Positions 27,886 through 36,590 of a stretch of DNA of 64,000 bases are shown here, piece by piece (position 1 is the stretch's first letter; each line of letters begins with the position of its first letter). Below the pieces are notes generated by a model. That model was given only the letters and a program-made list of their open reading frames with translations, was not told the origin of the DNA and did no database searches. Origin of the DNA: an uncultured Acidobacteriota bacterium (GTDB taxonomy: Bacteria > Acidobacteriota > Terriglobia > Terriglobales > Acidobacteriaceae); assembly GCA_903873705.1 (NCBI GenBank), contig CAIQPK010000086.1:87059-151058 (forward strand), written 5' to 3'. A program made the position numbers and the translations under genes.

Positions 27886-27931
27886 GTCATCCTGACCTTG
27901 AGCGGAGCCGAAGGTGAAGGACCTGTCGCCC
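27886..27931 (+). repeat. Dispersed repeat, family R2, copy 1 (divergent)
   Basis: GTCATCCTGACCTTGAGCGG then GAAGGTGAAGGACCTG, the most divergent of four copies related to GTCATTCC...GAAGGAATCTGCTTCT (others at 42147, 52857 and 60244). It is followed 18 bases later by an R1 palindrome. Confidence 0.6.
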
Positions 27932-27949
27932 TCGTAGCGGCAAGAAGAT

Positions 27950-27983
27950 GGGGTACCCCATGTCCGGATTTTCGGACACGGGT
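27950..27983 (+). repeat. Dispersed palindromic repeat, family R1, copy 2
   Basis: GGGGTACCCCATGTCCGG, ATTTT, CGGACACGGGT: arms ATGTCCG and CGGACA-like with one change. Intergenic between prfB and the membrane methyltransferase. Confidence 0.85.
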
Positions 27984-28084
27984 CTGCATAGTGCCGCACA
28001 TGACGATTGTCACCACCCATCCATGACACCGGCACCTGGCAACCACCGCGCCTCCGTGCGATGCTCAGAGCCATGGAGAACACC

Positions 28085-28828
28085 ATGACCCAGCCGCTGC
28101 AGTCCAAACCTGACTACGGTATAGACGCCCCTGCCGTCCTGCGCAACCTCTTCCTCTTCGGCACGCTCTGCATCATTCTGCGCTTCACCGCGCCGCGCCT
28201 CGTGCACCTTGGCTCAATCGACGTCCTCCTGCACCCGATGTTTGCCTGGACGGGCGGCTTCCTCCTCGCCGAAGCCTTCCTCTTCCTCTACTACGTCAAG
28301 GTCGGCAAGTTCGGTCATCGCGACCTGATACTCTCGCTGCACACCTGGCGCGGCGATGAGCAGGTGCTGGACGTCGGCTGTGGCCGAGGCCTGTTGCTCG
28401 CCGGAGCGGCAAAGCATCTCACCACCGGCCACGCCACCGGCCTCGACATCTGGTCCACCACCGACATGGGTGGTAACGCCGCCGCCGCCACCGAGCGCAA
28501 CCTCCAGCTCGAAGGCATCGCCGACCGCTGCACCCTCGTCAGCGAAGGCGCGCAGGCCATGCGCTTCGCCGACGCCAGCTTCAACGTCATCGTCTCCAAC
28601 CTTTGCCTGCATAACATTTACGACCGGCCCACCCGGCAGAAGGCCGTCGCTGAAATCGCTCGCGTGCTCAAGCCCGGCGGCGTCGCGATCCTTTCGGACT
28701 ACAAGCTCACCGCCGAGTACGCACAGCAACTCACCGCTGAAGGCCTCGCCGTCACCCGCCGTTGGGGCAATCCACTGGCAACGTTCCCTCCGCTCCGTAT
28801 CGTCATTGCGCGGAAGCCTATCGTTTAG
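28085..28828 (+). CDS. Membrane-anchored class I SAM methyltransferase
   Basis: About 247 residues. Two N-terminal hydrophobic segments (LRNLFLFGTLCIILRF and MFAWTGGFLLAEAFLFLYYV) are followed by a UbiE/Coq5-like methyltransferase domain: VLDVGCGRGLLLAGAAKHL (motif I), FNVIVSNLCLHNIYDR (motif IV) and VLKPGGVAILSDYKLT. ATG 28085 has GGAGA eight bases upstream; ATG 28073 is also possible. Substrate unknown. Convergent with the DUF218 gene (4-base overlap). Confidence 0.88.
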   Translation: MTQPLQSKPDYGIDAPAVLRNLFLFGTLCIILRFTAPRLVHLGSIDVLLHPMFAWTGGFLLAEAFLFLYYVKVGKFGHRDLILSLHTWRGDEQVLDVGCGRGLLLAGAAKHLTTGHATGLDIWSTTDMGGNAAAATERNLQLEGIADRCTLVSEGAQAMRFADASFNVIVSNLCLHNIYDRPTRQKAVAEIARVLKPGGVAILSDYKLTAEYAQQLTAEGLAVTRRWGNPLATFPPLRIVIARKPIV

Positions 28829-29523
28829 TCGTTCTTACCTTCAAGCCAGCGGTGCATCCAGCTGATGTGCAGGTTCAGCCGGAGTGCCGTATAGCTCAGC
28901 ACCTCGTGCATCATGCGCTGGGCGGCATCTAGGTTGTCGATATTACCCACCCGCGCCCGCGGCGACGTATAGACGTCCAGGCCGGAGCGTCGGCAAAGCT
29001 CCGCAATGCGGAACAGGTGCGTACCGTCACTCACCACCACAATGTGCTGCAGGTGCTCCTCGCGTGCGATCGCCGCCAGCCGCTGCACCTGCTGCTCGGT
29101 GTCGATCGAGTAGGTTTCCGCGATGATCTTGGTAAACGGAACGCCATTGGCGAGCAGGTAGTCGCGCCCTACGCCGCCTTCGGTCAACCCGGAGTCCTTG
29201 TCTGACCCGCCGCCCAGCGTGATGATCACCGGCGCAATCTGCTCGCGATAAAGCAGCACGGCCTTATCCAGCCGCGCATGCAGCACCGGCGAGGGCCGTC
29301 CCGCGTACTCCGCTGCACCGAACACCGCAATCGCATCGGCCGGCGTCGCATCGTCACGCTCGGCCACGGACCGAATGTTCCAGTACACCCACCCAAACCA
29401 GGCCACCGCCACCAGTAGCACCAGCCCGCTCAGCCGCATCAGCACATGCGCGCGCGGACGCTTCGCCGTCGTAACCACGGTCTCCCGCTCGTTCACCTCA
29501 TCGATGGGTTCAGGACTGCTCAT
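28825..29523 (-). CDS. YdcF/SanA-type DUF218 membrane protein
   Basis: A 232-residue protein with one N-terminal transmembrane helix (LMRLSGLVLLVAVAWFGWVY) and a DUF218 domain: PADAIAVFGAAEYAGRPSPV, APVIITLGGGSDKDSGLTEG and HIVVVSDGTHLFRIAELCRR. DUF218 proteins (ElyC, SanA, YdcF) are linked to envelope maintenance; enzymatic activity is unproven for most. Start ATG 29523. Confidence 0.9.
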   Translation of the reverse strand: MSSPEPIDEVNERETVVTTAKRPRAHVLMRLSGLVLLVAVAWFGWVYWNIRSVAERDDATPADAIAVFGAAEYAGRPSPVLHARLDKAVLLYREQIAPVIITLGGGSDKDSGLTEGGVGRDYLLANGVPFTKIIAETYSIDTEQQVQRLAAIAREEHLQHIVVVSDGTHLFRIAELCRRSGLDVYTSPRARVGNIDNLDAAQRMMHEVLSYTALRLNLHISWMHRWLEGKND

Positions 29524-29584
29524 CAGGTAGGTACCTAGTATGCCGCGCTTGGCCTGCGAAATACCAGTGAGGTACGCCGCTCGC

Positions 29585-30229
29585 CTAAGGTTGCAGCGTC
29601 AGCGCGATCTCGTGGGTCGGAATAGCGCCCTCGCGCAGGATCATCCAGGAGTTCGGCCCGCCGCTCAGGTCGACGATCGTCGTCGCCATGCTGCGGCTGG
29701 TCGGCCCGCCGTCCACAATCATCGGAATCTTGTCCCCAAACTGCTCCAGCACCGACCTCGCCCGCGTGCACTCCGGCGAGCCGTGCAGATTGGCCGAGGT
29801 CGCCGTAATCGGAAGCCCCAGCTTTTCAATCACCGCTCGGCAGATCGGCACCTCGGGCACGCGCAGCGCCACGTTGCCGGTGTTGGCGGTCACCCGCAGC
29901 GGCAGCTTGCTGCCGGCCTTCACGATGATCGTCAGCGGCCCCGGCCAGAAGCGTTCCGCCAGCCGGTCGAAGGCCATGTCGATACCGCGAGCCAGCTCAT
30001 ATGCCTGCGATACATCCGCAATCAGCAGCGAGAGCGGCTTATGCCGGGCGCGCGTTTTCAGCTCATAAATGCGGTCAACCGCACGCAGGTTCACGGGGTC
30101 AACGGCGAGTCCGTAGAACGTGTCGGTAGGCAGCGCGGCCACGTTGCCGGAGTTCAAACACTCCACCACGCGGTCAATCAGCGCCGGCTCGGGCTCATCA
30201 GGATTGATACGAAGGACTTCGGCATGCAT
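29585..30229 (-). CDS. tsaC: L-threonylcarbamoyladenylate synthase (TsaC/Sua5)
   Basis: A 214-residue YrdC-domain protein making threonylcarbamoyl-AMP for the t6A modification of ANN-decoding tRNAs. The conserved substrate-binding segments are NVAALPTDTFYGLAVDPVNL, ELKTRARHKPLSLLIADVSQ (KxR..KP), RFWPGPLTIIVKA and PITATSANLHGSPE. No C-terminal Sua5 domain, so it is the short TsaC form. Start ATG 30229, with no strong ribosome binding site. Confidence 0.93.
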   Translation of the reverse strand: MHAEVLRINPDEPEPALIDRVVECLNSGNVAALPTDTFYGLAVDPVNLRAVDRIYELKTRARHKPLSLLIADVSQAYELARGIDMAFDRLAERFWPGPLTIIVKAGSKLPLRVTANTGNVALRVPEVPICRAVIEKLGLPITATSANLHGSPECTRARSVLEQFGDKIPMIVDGGPTSRSMATTIVDLSGGPNSWMILREGAIPTHEIALTLQP

Positions 30230-30332
30230 GTCAGCGTTCGGGGCCTCAACGTGCTCTATCGCTTATAGCACGTTGGCCCGGAGTGGCGTGCTGAGTCGAT
30301 AACCGGCAGCCAGCGCGTAAACTTGAAGAGCC

Positions 30333-31112
30333 ATGCCGCTGCCGCCGCCCATCACCAGCCGCTCCAACGCCCGCGTAAAAGCCCTGCGCGCAGCCGACGG
30401 CGCCCAGCCCGGCGAACTCATCGCCATCGAAGGCGAAAACCTCATCCGCGAGGCCCACCGCTCCGGCCTCCGCTTCGACACCCTCTTCCTCCGCGAAGGC
30501 GCCGAGGCCCCCTTCGATCTCCCCACCACCAACATCGCCGTCGTCAGCCGTGATGTCTTTGCCAGTGCCGTCGACACCGCCTCGCCCCAGGGCATCGCGG
30601 CGCTCGTCGTCATTCCCGACGTCGCCGCGCCATCACTCTCAAACCACGGCGTCGTCCTGGTCATCGAGTCCCTCCAGGACCCCGGTAACCTCGGTACCCT
30701 CATTCGCTCTGCCGAAGCCTTCGGCATCCCCCACGTCTTCACAACGCCCGACACTGTTAGCCGCTGGAACCCCAAGACCATCCGCGCCTCCGCCGGCAGC
30801 GCCTTCCGCATCCCGGTCACGCGCGCCCCGCTCAGCGAAATCAAGTCGCTGCTCCACGATTACCGCTTCCTGGCCGCGGTAGCGCAGCAGCAGGGCGCAA
30901 CGCCCACTACTGAAGCCAGCCTCCTCGCTCCCTGCGCACTACTGATCGGCAACGAGGGCGCTGGCCTCTCCGCCTCCGCCCTCGCACTCGCCGACGCCCG
31001 CATCCACATCCCCTGCGCCGTCGAAAGCCTCAACGCTGCCATCGCCGGCTCCACGCTGATGTACGAAGCCCTGCGCCAGCGCCTGCGGCAGCACGCCGAA
31101 GGCACTGCATGA
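30333..31112 (+). CDS. TrmH/SpoU-family RNA 2'-O-methyltransferase
   Basis: A 259-residue SPOUT enzyme. An N-terminal substrate-binding domain (ITSRSNARVKALRAADGAQP) precedes the knot: VVLVIESLQDPGNLGTLIRS (motif 1 with the catalytic Asn/Arg), CALLIGNEGAGLSASAL (motif 2) and IHIPCAVESLNAAIAGSTLM (motif 3). Target nucleotide is not readable. Its stop overlaps the rarA start (ATGA), so the two are translated together. Confidence 0.93.
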   Translation: MPLPPPITSRSNARVKALRAADGAQPGELIAIEGENLIREAHRSGLRFDTLFLREGAEAPFDLPTTNIAVVSRDVFASAVDTASPQGIAALVVIPDVAAPSLSNHGVVLVIESLQDPGNLGTLIRSAEAFGIPHVFTTPDTVSRWNPKTIRASAGSAFRIPVTRAPLSEIKSLLHDYRFLAAVAQQQGATPTTEASLLAPCALLIGNEGAGLSASALALADARIHIPCAVESLNAAIAGSTLMYEALRQRLRQHAEGTA

Positions 31113-32464
31113 GCCTCTTCGCCCCCGACTTTCGCTCCGTTGCCGACACCATCCAGCGCAACGCCCCGCTCGCCGAACGCATGCGCCCTCGCACGCTCGA
31201 CGAGTTCTTCGGCCAGCAACATCTCCTCGGCCCGGGAAAAACCCTCCGCCTCCAGATCGAAGACGAAACCACCGGCGTTGCCCGCGGAGCAGCCGCGTCC
31301 TCCCTCATCTTCTGGGGACCTCCCGGCGTCGGCAAGACCACCCTCGCCAAGATCATCGCTAACGTCACGCAGTCCACCTTCATCGAGTTCTCCGCCGTCA
31401 TGAGCGGCATCAAAGAGATCAAGCAGGTGATGGTCGACGCCGAAAAGGCCGCCGGCTTCGGCTCCCGCACTATCCTCTTCATCGACGAGATCCATCGCTT
31501 CAACAAGGCCCAGCAGGACGCCTTCCTGCCCTACGTGGAGCGCGGCACCATCCGCCTCATCGGCGCCACCACTGAAAATCCCAGCTTTGAAATCAACGCC
31601 GCGCTGCTCTCCCGCTGCCGCGTCTACACGCTGCTTGCGTTGGGGCAGGACGAGATCGTCTCTCTCGTCGCCTCGGCGCTCACCGACGAGACCCGCGGCC
31701 TGGGCAAGCTTCATCTTACCGCCGAAGATGGCGCTCTCGAAGCCATCGCTAGCTACTCCTCCGGCGACGCCCGCAACGCCCTCAACGCGCTCGAAGGCGC
31801 CGCCCGCCTCACCGAAGCCCGCAGCGAAACCACGCTTACCGCCGCCATCGCCGCCGAAGCCCTGCAGCAGCGCATCCTGCTCTACGACAAGAAGGGCGAG
31901 CAGCATTACGACATCATCTCCGCCCTCCACAAGTCCGTCCGCAACTCCGACGCCGACGCCGCCCTCTACTGGCTCGGCCGCATGCTCATCGCCGGCGAAG
32001 ACCCCATGTACATCGCCCGCCGCATCGTCCGCATGGCCGTAGAAGATATCGGCCTCGCCGCCCCGGAAGCCCTCAACCTCTGTCTCTCCGCCCGCGATGC
32101 CATGCACTTCCTCGGCTCTCCGGAAGGCGAACTCGCCCTCGCCCAGGCCGTCGTCTACCTCGCCCTCGCGCCGAAATCGAACGCAGTCTACACCGCCTTC
32201 GGCCAGGTCCGAGCCGACATAGAATCCATGCCCGCCCAACCCGTCCCGCTCCACCTCCGCAACGCGCCGACGAAGCTCATGAAAGAACTCGACTACGGCA
32301 AAGGCTACCAATACGCGCACGACGTGGAAGGCAAAGTAGCCGCGATGGAGTGCCTCCCCGAAAACCTCCGCGACCGCCGCTACTACCAACCCACCAACGA
32401 AGGCCGCGAGAAATTGCTGGCTCAACGCATGGAAGAGATCGCGAAGCTCCGCAGGCGCGAATGA
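31109..32464 (+). CDS. rarA: Replication-associated recombination protein A (RarA/MgsA)
   Basis: A 451-residue clamp-loader-like AAA+ ATPase acting at stalled forks. RMRPRTLDEFFGQQHLLGPG opens the protein, then Walker A IFWGPPGVGKTTLAKII, Walker B RTILFIDEIHRFNKAQQDAF, sensor LIGATTENPSFEINAALLSR, and the C-terminal MgsA tetramerisation part (LYWLGRMLIAGEDPMYIARR, KGYQYAHDVEG). Translationally coupled to the SpoU gene. Confidence 0.96.
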   Translation: MSLFAPDFRSVADTIQRNAPLAERMRPRTLDEFFGQQHLLGPGKTLRLQIEDETTGVARGAAASSLIFWGPPGVGKTTLAKIIANVTQSTFIEFSAVMSGIKEIKQVMVDAEKAAGFGSRTILFIDEIHRFNKAQQDAFLPYVERGTIRLIGATTENPSFEINAALLSRCRVYTLLALGQDEIVSLVASALTDETRGLGKLHLTAEDGALEAIASYSSGDARNALNALEGAARLTEARSETTLTAAIAAEALQQRILLYDKKGEQHYDIISALHKSVRNSDADAALYWLGRMLIAGEDPMYIARRIVRMAVEDIGLAAPEALNLCLSARDAMHFLGSPEGELALAQAVVYLALAPKSNAVYTAFGQVRADIESMPAQPVPLHLRNAPTKLMKELDYGKGYQYAHDVEGKVAAMECLPENLRDRRYYQPTNEGREKLLAQRMEEIAKLRRRE

Positions 32465-32466
32465 CC

Positions 32467-32507
32467 TTGACGATCACCGTTTTCAGTTGTGATATAAAAA
32501 TCACAAC
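32467..32507 (+). promoter_or_regulatory. Promoter and palindromic operator of the RelE/HigA-type module
   Basis: A TTGACG -35 box (32467-32472) is spaced 17-18 bases from an AT-rich -10 region (TGATAT/GATATA, 32490-32496). The perfect inverted repeat GTTGTGAT (32486-32493) / ATCACAAC (32500-32507) with a 6-base ATAAAA spacer covers the -10, so a bound antitoxin dimer would block RNA polymerase. The toxin start is 18 bases further. Confidence 0.8.
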
Positions 32508-32524
32508 GCTGCGGACCGGATCGC

Positions 32525-32848
32525 GTGCCTGAACCTACGTTTGAACTCGTGTTGTGCCATACCGAGGACGACCGCATTCCTCTAAAGGAGTGGCTGAAAA
32601 CTCTCGACATCACAACGAGAAATCGCATCAGGGTCCAGATCGACAAAATGGAAGACGGTAACTTTGGCGACGCCAGGCCCATTGGTTCAGGAGCATCCGA
32701 AAGTCGTCTGCATTTCGGGCCCGGATATCGCATTTACTTTGGCTTGAAGGGGAGCGTTGTCCACCTGCTGCACGGCGGCTCAAAAGCAACCCAGACAGCG
32801 GATATTCGTTTTGCATTGGAACTTTGGAAATCTCACCATGAAAACTAG
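32525..32848 (+). CDS. Type II toxin, RelE/HigB-like (addiction module killer protein)
   Basis: A 107-residue RelE-superfamily toxin from GTG 32525. Family features: VRIQIDKMEDGNFGD-type helix region (TRNRIRVQIDKMEDGNFGDA), GASESRLHFGPGYRIYFGLK, and HLLHGGSKATQTADIRFALE with the C-terminal lysine typical of ribosome-dependent mRNA interferases. It precedes the antitoxin gene, the HigBA order, and overlaps it by 11 bases. Confidence 0.92.
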   Translation: MPEPTFELVLCHTEDDRIPLKEWLKTLDITTRNRIRVQIDKMEDGNFGDARPIGSGASESRLHFGPGYRIYFGLKGSVVHLLHGGSKATQTADIRFALELWKSHHEN

Positions 32849-33176
32849 TTCATACCGCGAATCACTGCTTGAAGATCTAACCGACCCCGCAGAGGCGCAA
32901 GCGTACCTCAATGCGGCCTTGGAGGATTCCGGGGCTGCTTTTCTCAAGGCATTGAAGAATGTTTCTCAAGCCCATGGGATGGCAAAGGTAGCTAGTCAGG
33001 CTGGCGTCGAGCGGGAGAGTTTGTACCGTTCGTTGTCGTCGAACGGCAATCCTACTTGGGACACGCTGTTGGGTGTGATGGAATCATTGCAGCTCAAATT
33101 TACCGTGGTTGGTGAAAGAACCCCACAAAAGCGCAGCACTCGGGCTCAATCCGGGCGCCGCCTTAAAGCTCAGTAA
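32838..33176 (+). CDS. HigA-like antitoxin (addiction module antidote protein)
   Basis: A 112-residue helix-turn-helix protein from ATG 32838. ESLLEDLTDPAEAQAYLNAA begins it as in the putative addiction-module antidote family; the HTH is HGMAKVASQAGVERESLYRS followed by NPTWDTLLGVMESL. A basic, flexible tail (RTPQKRSTRAQSGRRLKAQ) follows. It likely neutralises the upstream toxin and represses the operon through the palindrome at 32486-32507. Confidence 0.92.
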   Translation: MKTSSYRESLLEDLTDPAEAQAYLNAALEDSGAAFLKALKNVSQAHGMAKVASQAGVERESLYRSLSSNGNPTWDTLLGVMESLQLKFTVVGERTPQKRSTRAQSGRRLKAQ

Positions 33177-33228
33177 CTGCCTGCTTCACTAGCGAGTTGC
33201 CGGTAGTGGACTGATTCGGAAGGTGTTC

Positions 33229-33789
33229 ATGAAAGCATTGGTCTTTTTCCTGCTCTCATGTTTGTCAGCTCCACAGGTCGTAGCGCAGATGGCCAGCACG
33301 CCGCCGATGACTTCGGTAATCACTAACGCCGAAATTCATGACGCCGCCACCGACCTTCTCGAAGCCATGGACGCCCGCCGCCGCCTGCTCGCCGGCCTCG
33401 ATTCCTTCCTCCAAAGCTCAGCCGATGAACTCACCATCGATCCCGACTACACCTACGATCCGCTCTTCATAGAGGAGTTCAAAAAGCGCCTGCGCTCCCG
33501 CTTCGACCCCGCTCCCTTTATCGCCGCCGAGGTCACCATCTACGAAGCGCACTTCACCGCCGCCGAACTGCGCGAACTCGCCCAGGCCCAGCGCGACAGG
33601 AAAGACGGCAGGGAACCGGAGCTCTCGCAGGCACTCGGTGAAAAGCTGGCAACGACGATGATGGCCATGCAGCGGGAAACCCTTGAGGCCACCAGCGAAC
33701 TCGGCGCAAAACTAAGCGCACAGATCGCCCAGGAACTAAGGAAAGAACACCCGGAATGGTTCAAGCTGAAAAACGCCACCACCGCCTGA
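33229..33789 (+). CDS. Hypothetical secreted protein (DUF2059-like)
   Basis: A 186-residue protein with a signal peptide (MKALVFFLLSCLSAPQVVAQ) and an all-helical remainder. FIAAEVTIYEAHFTAAELRE followed by LAQAQRDRKDG resembles the DUF2059 core (an alpha-helical domain with a YxxxFT motif). The start ATG 33229 has GGAAGG upstream. Function unknown; it is convergent with dsbD. Confidence 0.75.
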   Translation: MKALVFFLLSCLSAPQVVAQMASTPPMTSVITNAEIHDAATDLLEAMDARRRLLAGLDSFLQSSADELTIDPDYTYDPLFIEEFKKRLRSRFDPAPFIAAEVTIYEAHFTAAELRELAQAQRDRKDGREPELSQALGEKLATTMMAMQRETLEATSELGAKLSAQIAQELRKEHPEWFKLKNATTA

Positions 33790-33796
33790 GCCACAC

Positions 33797-35932
33797 CTAA
33801 AGCTTCGCGTCCTTCTCCAGCGCCTTCAGCACGATCCCCTTGGTCAACAACTCCGGCAGCACATCCGCATTCGACGTTTTCCCCGGCGGATAAATCACGT
33901 ACGTCGGCACGCCACTCCGCCCCAGCGCCCCCAGTTGCTGCGAAATAAAGTCATCATGCGACGTCCAGTCCGCCCGCAGCAGCACCACGCCCGCGTCCAC
34001 GAACTTCTTCTTCACTTCATCCGACTGCAGCACCGCCGCCTCGTTCACCTTGCAGCTCAAACACCACGCCGCCGTGAAGTCCACAAAAACCGGCTTACCC
34101 GATGCCCGCGCCGCCTCCAGGCTCGCCGTCGTATAAGGCTTCCAGGTCTCCGCTTCCACCTTCGGCGTCCGCAGCGGCAGGCTCAGCCCAACCGCAATCA
34201 GCACCACCGCCACAATCGCCGACCCCCAACGGGCCGGCCACCGTCCCAGCGCCCATCCCGCCACCGCCAGCAGCAGGAAGCACCCCAGCAGCCACGCCTC
34301 GCGGTCAATCCCCGCCGTCCCATACAGCGACCCATAAACCCACGCCAGCCAGATCGCCGTCAGAAACAGCGGCACGGCGGTCAGCTGCTTCAGCACTTCC
34401 ATCCATGCCCCCGGCCTGGGCAGTACCGCCGTCCATGCCGGCTGCCAGCTCAGCACCAAATACGGCAGCGCGAGACCCAGCGCCAGAGCCGTGAAGACCC
34501 CAATCGCCACCGCCGCACTCTGCGCGAGTGCAAACCCAATCGCCGCGCCCATCAGCGGAGCCGTGCATGGCGTGGCCACCACCGTCGCCAGCACGCCGGT
34601 AAAAAAGCTTCCCGCGTAGCCCTGCTTCTTCGCCAGCTCGCCACCCGCGCTCGTCAGCGTCAGCCCGACATCAAACAACCCCGCCAGCGACAGCGCAAAG
34701 AAAAACAGCAGCGAAGCCAGCACCGCCACAAACGACGGCGACTGCAGCTGGAAGCCCCATCCAAACTCCGACCCACCCGCGCGCAGCACCAGCAGCGTAC
34801 CCACCACCGCCCAGAACGACACCAGGATCCCCAGCGTATAAACCAGCCCATGCGCCCGCTGCCGTTTCTGCTCTTCGCCGGAGGCATTCACCAGCGCCAG
34901 CCCCTTCAAAAACAGCACCGGAAAAACACACGGCATCAGGTTCAGCAGCATCCCGCCCACAAACGCCAGCCCCAGCGCGCTCCACAGCGTTACGCCCACA
35001 GTCTCATTGGTCGGCGAGCCTTGCGCCCCCGTCGTCGGAGCAGGCGCAATCACGCCCATCTTCACCGGGACCGAAATGTCATAAGCTTCCTTGTCGCTGA
35101 ACTTCACCAGCGCATGGAACTCCTTGGGCAGCGGCGTCGACTGCCCTTTATGCACATCGTCCATCGCCCGTGGAATCCGGAAGCTGATCCCATCCACCTC
35201 CCGCAAAATCCCCGGATCAGCCGCGTTCTGAATGACGTCCGAGTCATACGGATAAATCTCCGGATCGCCCGACTGACTGGCCGTCTTTACCGTCACCACC
35301 ATCGTCTTCGCATCGGCCACCGCGCTGGCACTCATGCTCTCGGCCAACGGCTTCGGCAAAATCGTAATCGCCGACCCCAGCGCTCCCACCAGCGGCGGAT
35401 CAGGCAGCGGCCCCGGCACCACGTTCAAGTCGATCCCCAAATGCGCCTTGCCCGGAAAACATTGGCTGCTGCACACCAGCCACGTCACCTGCGCGTCCAG
35501 GTGCACCTTGCCCGGCTTCATCCCTTTGGCCGCGACCAGCATCACCGGATACGTCACCGCATCCTCATACCCAAAATCCATCAGCGGCCCCAGCGGCAGG
35601 CGTGTCGGGGGAGGGAACTGCATTGGCCCGGCGATCAAACCCTTGGGCAACGTCCATTTGATGGTCGGCGGCCCACCGGCATCGCCCGCGTTGATCCAGT
35701 AAACGTGCCAGTGTTCTTCCAGTGTCAGCGAGAGCCCCACCTGCAGCTTGCCGCCCGCGGCAATCTGCGGCGCCAGGGTGACCAACTCAACCGTCAGGTG
35801 CTCCGCCTTTACCGGCCCTGGCCCGCCATCGCCGACTTCAACAATCTGCGCTCGCCCGGCAGCCGCCGCAGCCAGAACGATACCCAGGGCAACAGTGATC
35901 AGTTTCAGAAGTCGCGAGCAGCCGCCGGTCAT
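33797..35932 (-). CDS. dsbD: Thiol:disulfide interchange protein DsbD-like
   Basis: A ~711-residue inner-membrane protein passing electrons from the cytoplasm to periplasmic thiol proteins. Order: signal/TM (LLKLITVALGIVLAAAAAG), a DsbD-alpha-like periplasmic domain (about residues 40-300; FVCSSQCFPGKAHLGI-like VCSSQC motif), eight transmembrane helices with the redox cysteines in NLMPCVFPVLFLKG and VATPCTAPLMGAA, and a C-terminal thioredoxin domain with FVDFTAAWCLSCKVNEAAVL (CxxC). Start ATG 35932; the open frame upstream crosses an R1 repeat. Confidence 0.92.
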   Translation of the reverse strand: MTGGCSRLLKLITVALGIVLAAAAAGRAQIVEVGDGGPGPVKAEHLTVELVTLAPQIAAGGKLQVGLSLTLEEHWHVYWINAGDAGGPPTIKWTLPKGLIAGPMQFPPPTRLPLGPLMDFGYEDAVTYPVMLVAAKGMKPGKVHLDAQVTWLVCSSQCFPGKAHLGIDLNVVPGPLPDPPLVGALGSAITILPKPLAESMSASAVADAKTMVVTVKTASQSGDPEIYPYDSDVIQNAADPGILREVDGISFRIPRAMDDVHKGQSTPLPKEFHALVKFSDKEAYDISVPVKMGVIAPAPTTGAQGSPTNETVGVTLWSALGLAFVGGMLLNLMPCVFPVLFLKGLALVNASGEEQKRQRAHGLVYTLGILVSFWAVVGTLLVLRAGGSEFGWGFQLQSPSFVAVLASLLFFFALSLAGLFDVGLTLTSAGGELAKKQGYAGSFFTGVLATVVATPCTAPLMGAAIGFALAQSAAVAIGVFTALALGLALPYLVLSWQPAWTAVLPRPGAWMEVLKQLTAVPLFLTAIWLAWVYGSLYGTAGIDREAWLLGCFLLLAVAGWALGRWPARWGSAIVAVVLIAVGLSLPLRTPKVEAETWKPYTTASLEAARASGKPVFVDFTAAWCLSCKVNEAAVLQSDEVKKKFVDAGVVLLRADWTSHDDFISQQLGALGRSGVPTYVIYPPGKTSNADVLPELLTKGIVLKALEKDAKL

Positions 35933-36016
35933 CACTCCATTGTAGGGTGCGGCCCAAAACCCCGTTGTCAGAAAGTTATCTCCACGCCGGATACTTCGCA
36001 CCCTCACCGCTGACCA

Positions 36017-36050
36017 GGGGTGCCCCATGCCCCCCACTTGGGGACGTGGG
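36017..36050 (+). repeat. Dispersed palindromic repeat, family R1, copy 3 (divergent)
   Basis: GGGGTGCCCCATGCC, CCCACTTGG, GGACGTGGG: same outer frame as the other copies with a variant core. Intergenic between dsbD and the CoA-binding protein gene. Confidence 0.75.
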
Positions 36051-36074
36051 CCGTCGCGTAAACCCGTGGCCCAC

Positions 36075-36497
36075 CTACCGCCGTCCGCGGTGCTCCACCA
36101 TGATGCAGCGGTCCATCACCACGTTGATTCCCGCCGCCTCAGCCCGCGCAGCCGACTCCAGGTCGACAATCCCCTGTTGCACCCAGAGATTTTTCAGCCC
36201 CAGCGCGATCATGTCGTCCACAATCGCCGGGATAAACTTCGGTAGCCGGAAGACATTTACGATGTCCACCCGCCCCGGCACCGCGCTCAGCGACGCATGG
36301 CTCGCCTGCCCCAGCACGCTCTCCAGCGCCGGGTTAACGGGCACAATCCGGTATCCCTGCCGCTGCATGTACTCGGAAACGTAAAAGCTGGCCTTCATCG
36401 GGTTGTCGGAAAGTCCGACAACGGCAATAGTTTGCGCCGGTGCTCCGGGTACATTGGGGTCGCCGAGCATTCCGGCGATCACTTCGGGTTCGTTCAT
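36075..36497 (-). CDS. CoA-binding (YccU-type) protein
   Basis: A 140-residue single CoA-binding Rossmann domain. TIAVVGLSDNPMKASFYVSE is the nucleotide-binding start, YRIVPVNPALESVLGQASHA the second strand region, and ALGLKNLWVQQGIVDLESAA the C-terminal part; all standard for COG1832. Biochemical role is not established. ATG 36497 has a GAGG site. Confidence 0.92.
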   Translation of the reverse strand: MNEPEVIAGMLGDPNVPGAPAQTIAVVGLSDNPMKASFYVSEYMQRQGYRIVPVNPALESVLGQASHASLSAVPGRVDIVNVFRLPKFIPAIVDDMIALGLKNLWVQQGIVDLESAARAEAAGINVVMDRCIMVEHRGRR

Positions 36498-36590
36498 TCG
36501 TCCATCCTCTGGCGGCGTTTGTCCACGCACGTTTGATTTACAATCAGATGTCGGCGGACAGGCGAACAGCGACCCGTCGCGGGAGAACTT

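Noticed and set aside
30860..32425. 521-codon minus open frame over spoU and rarA
   Set aside because: Both genes on the + strand have full catalytic motifs; the antisense product is Gly/Glu/Asp-rich without homology.
33935..36013. Long Arg/His/Gln-rich open frame opposite dsbD
   Set aside because: Antisense to a clear DsbD gene; composition is the GC-driven complement of the real codons, with no start signal or domain.
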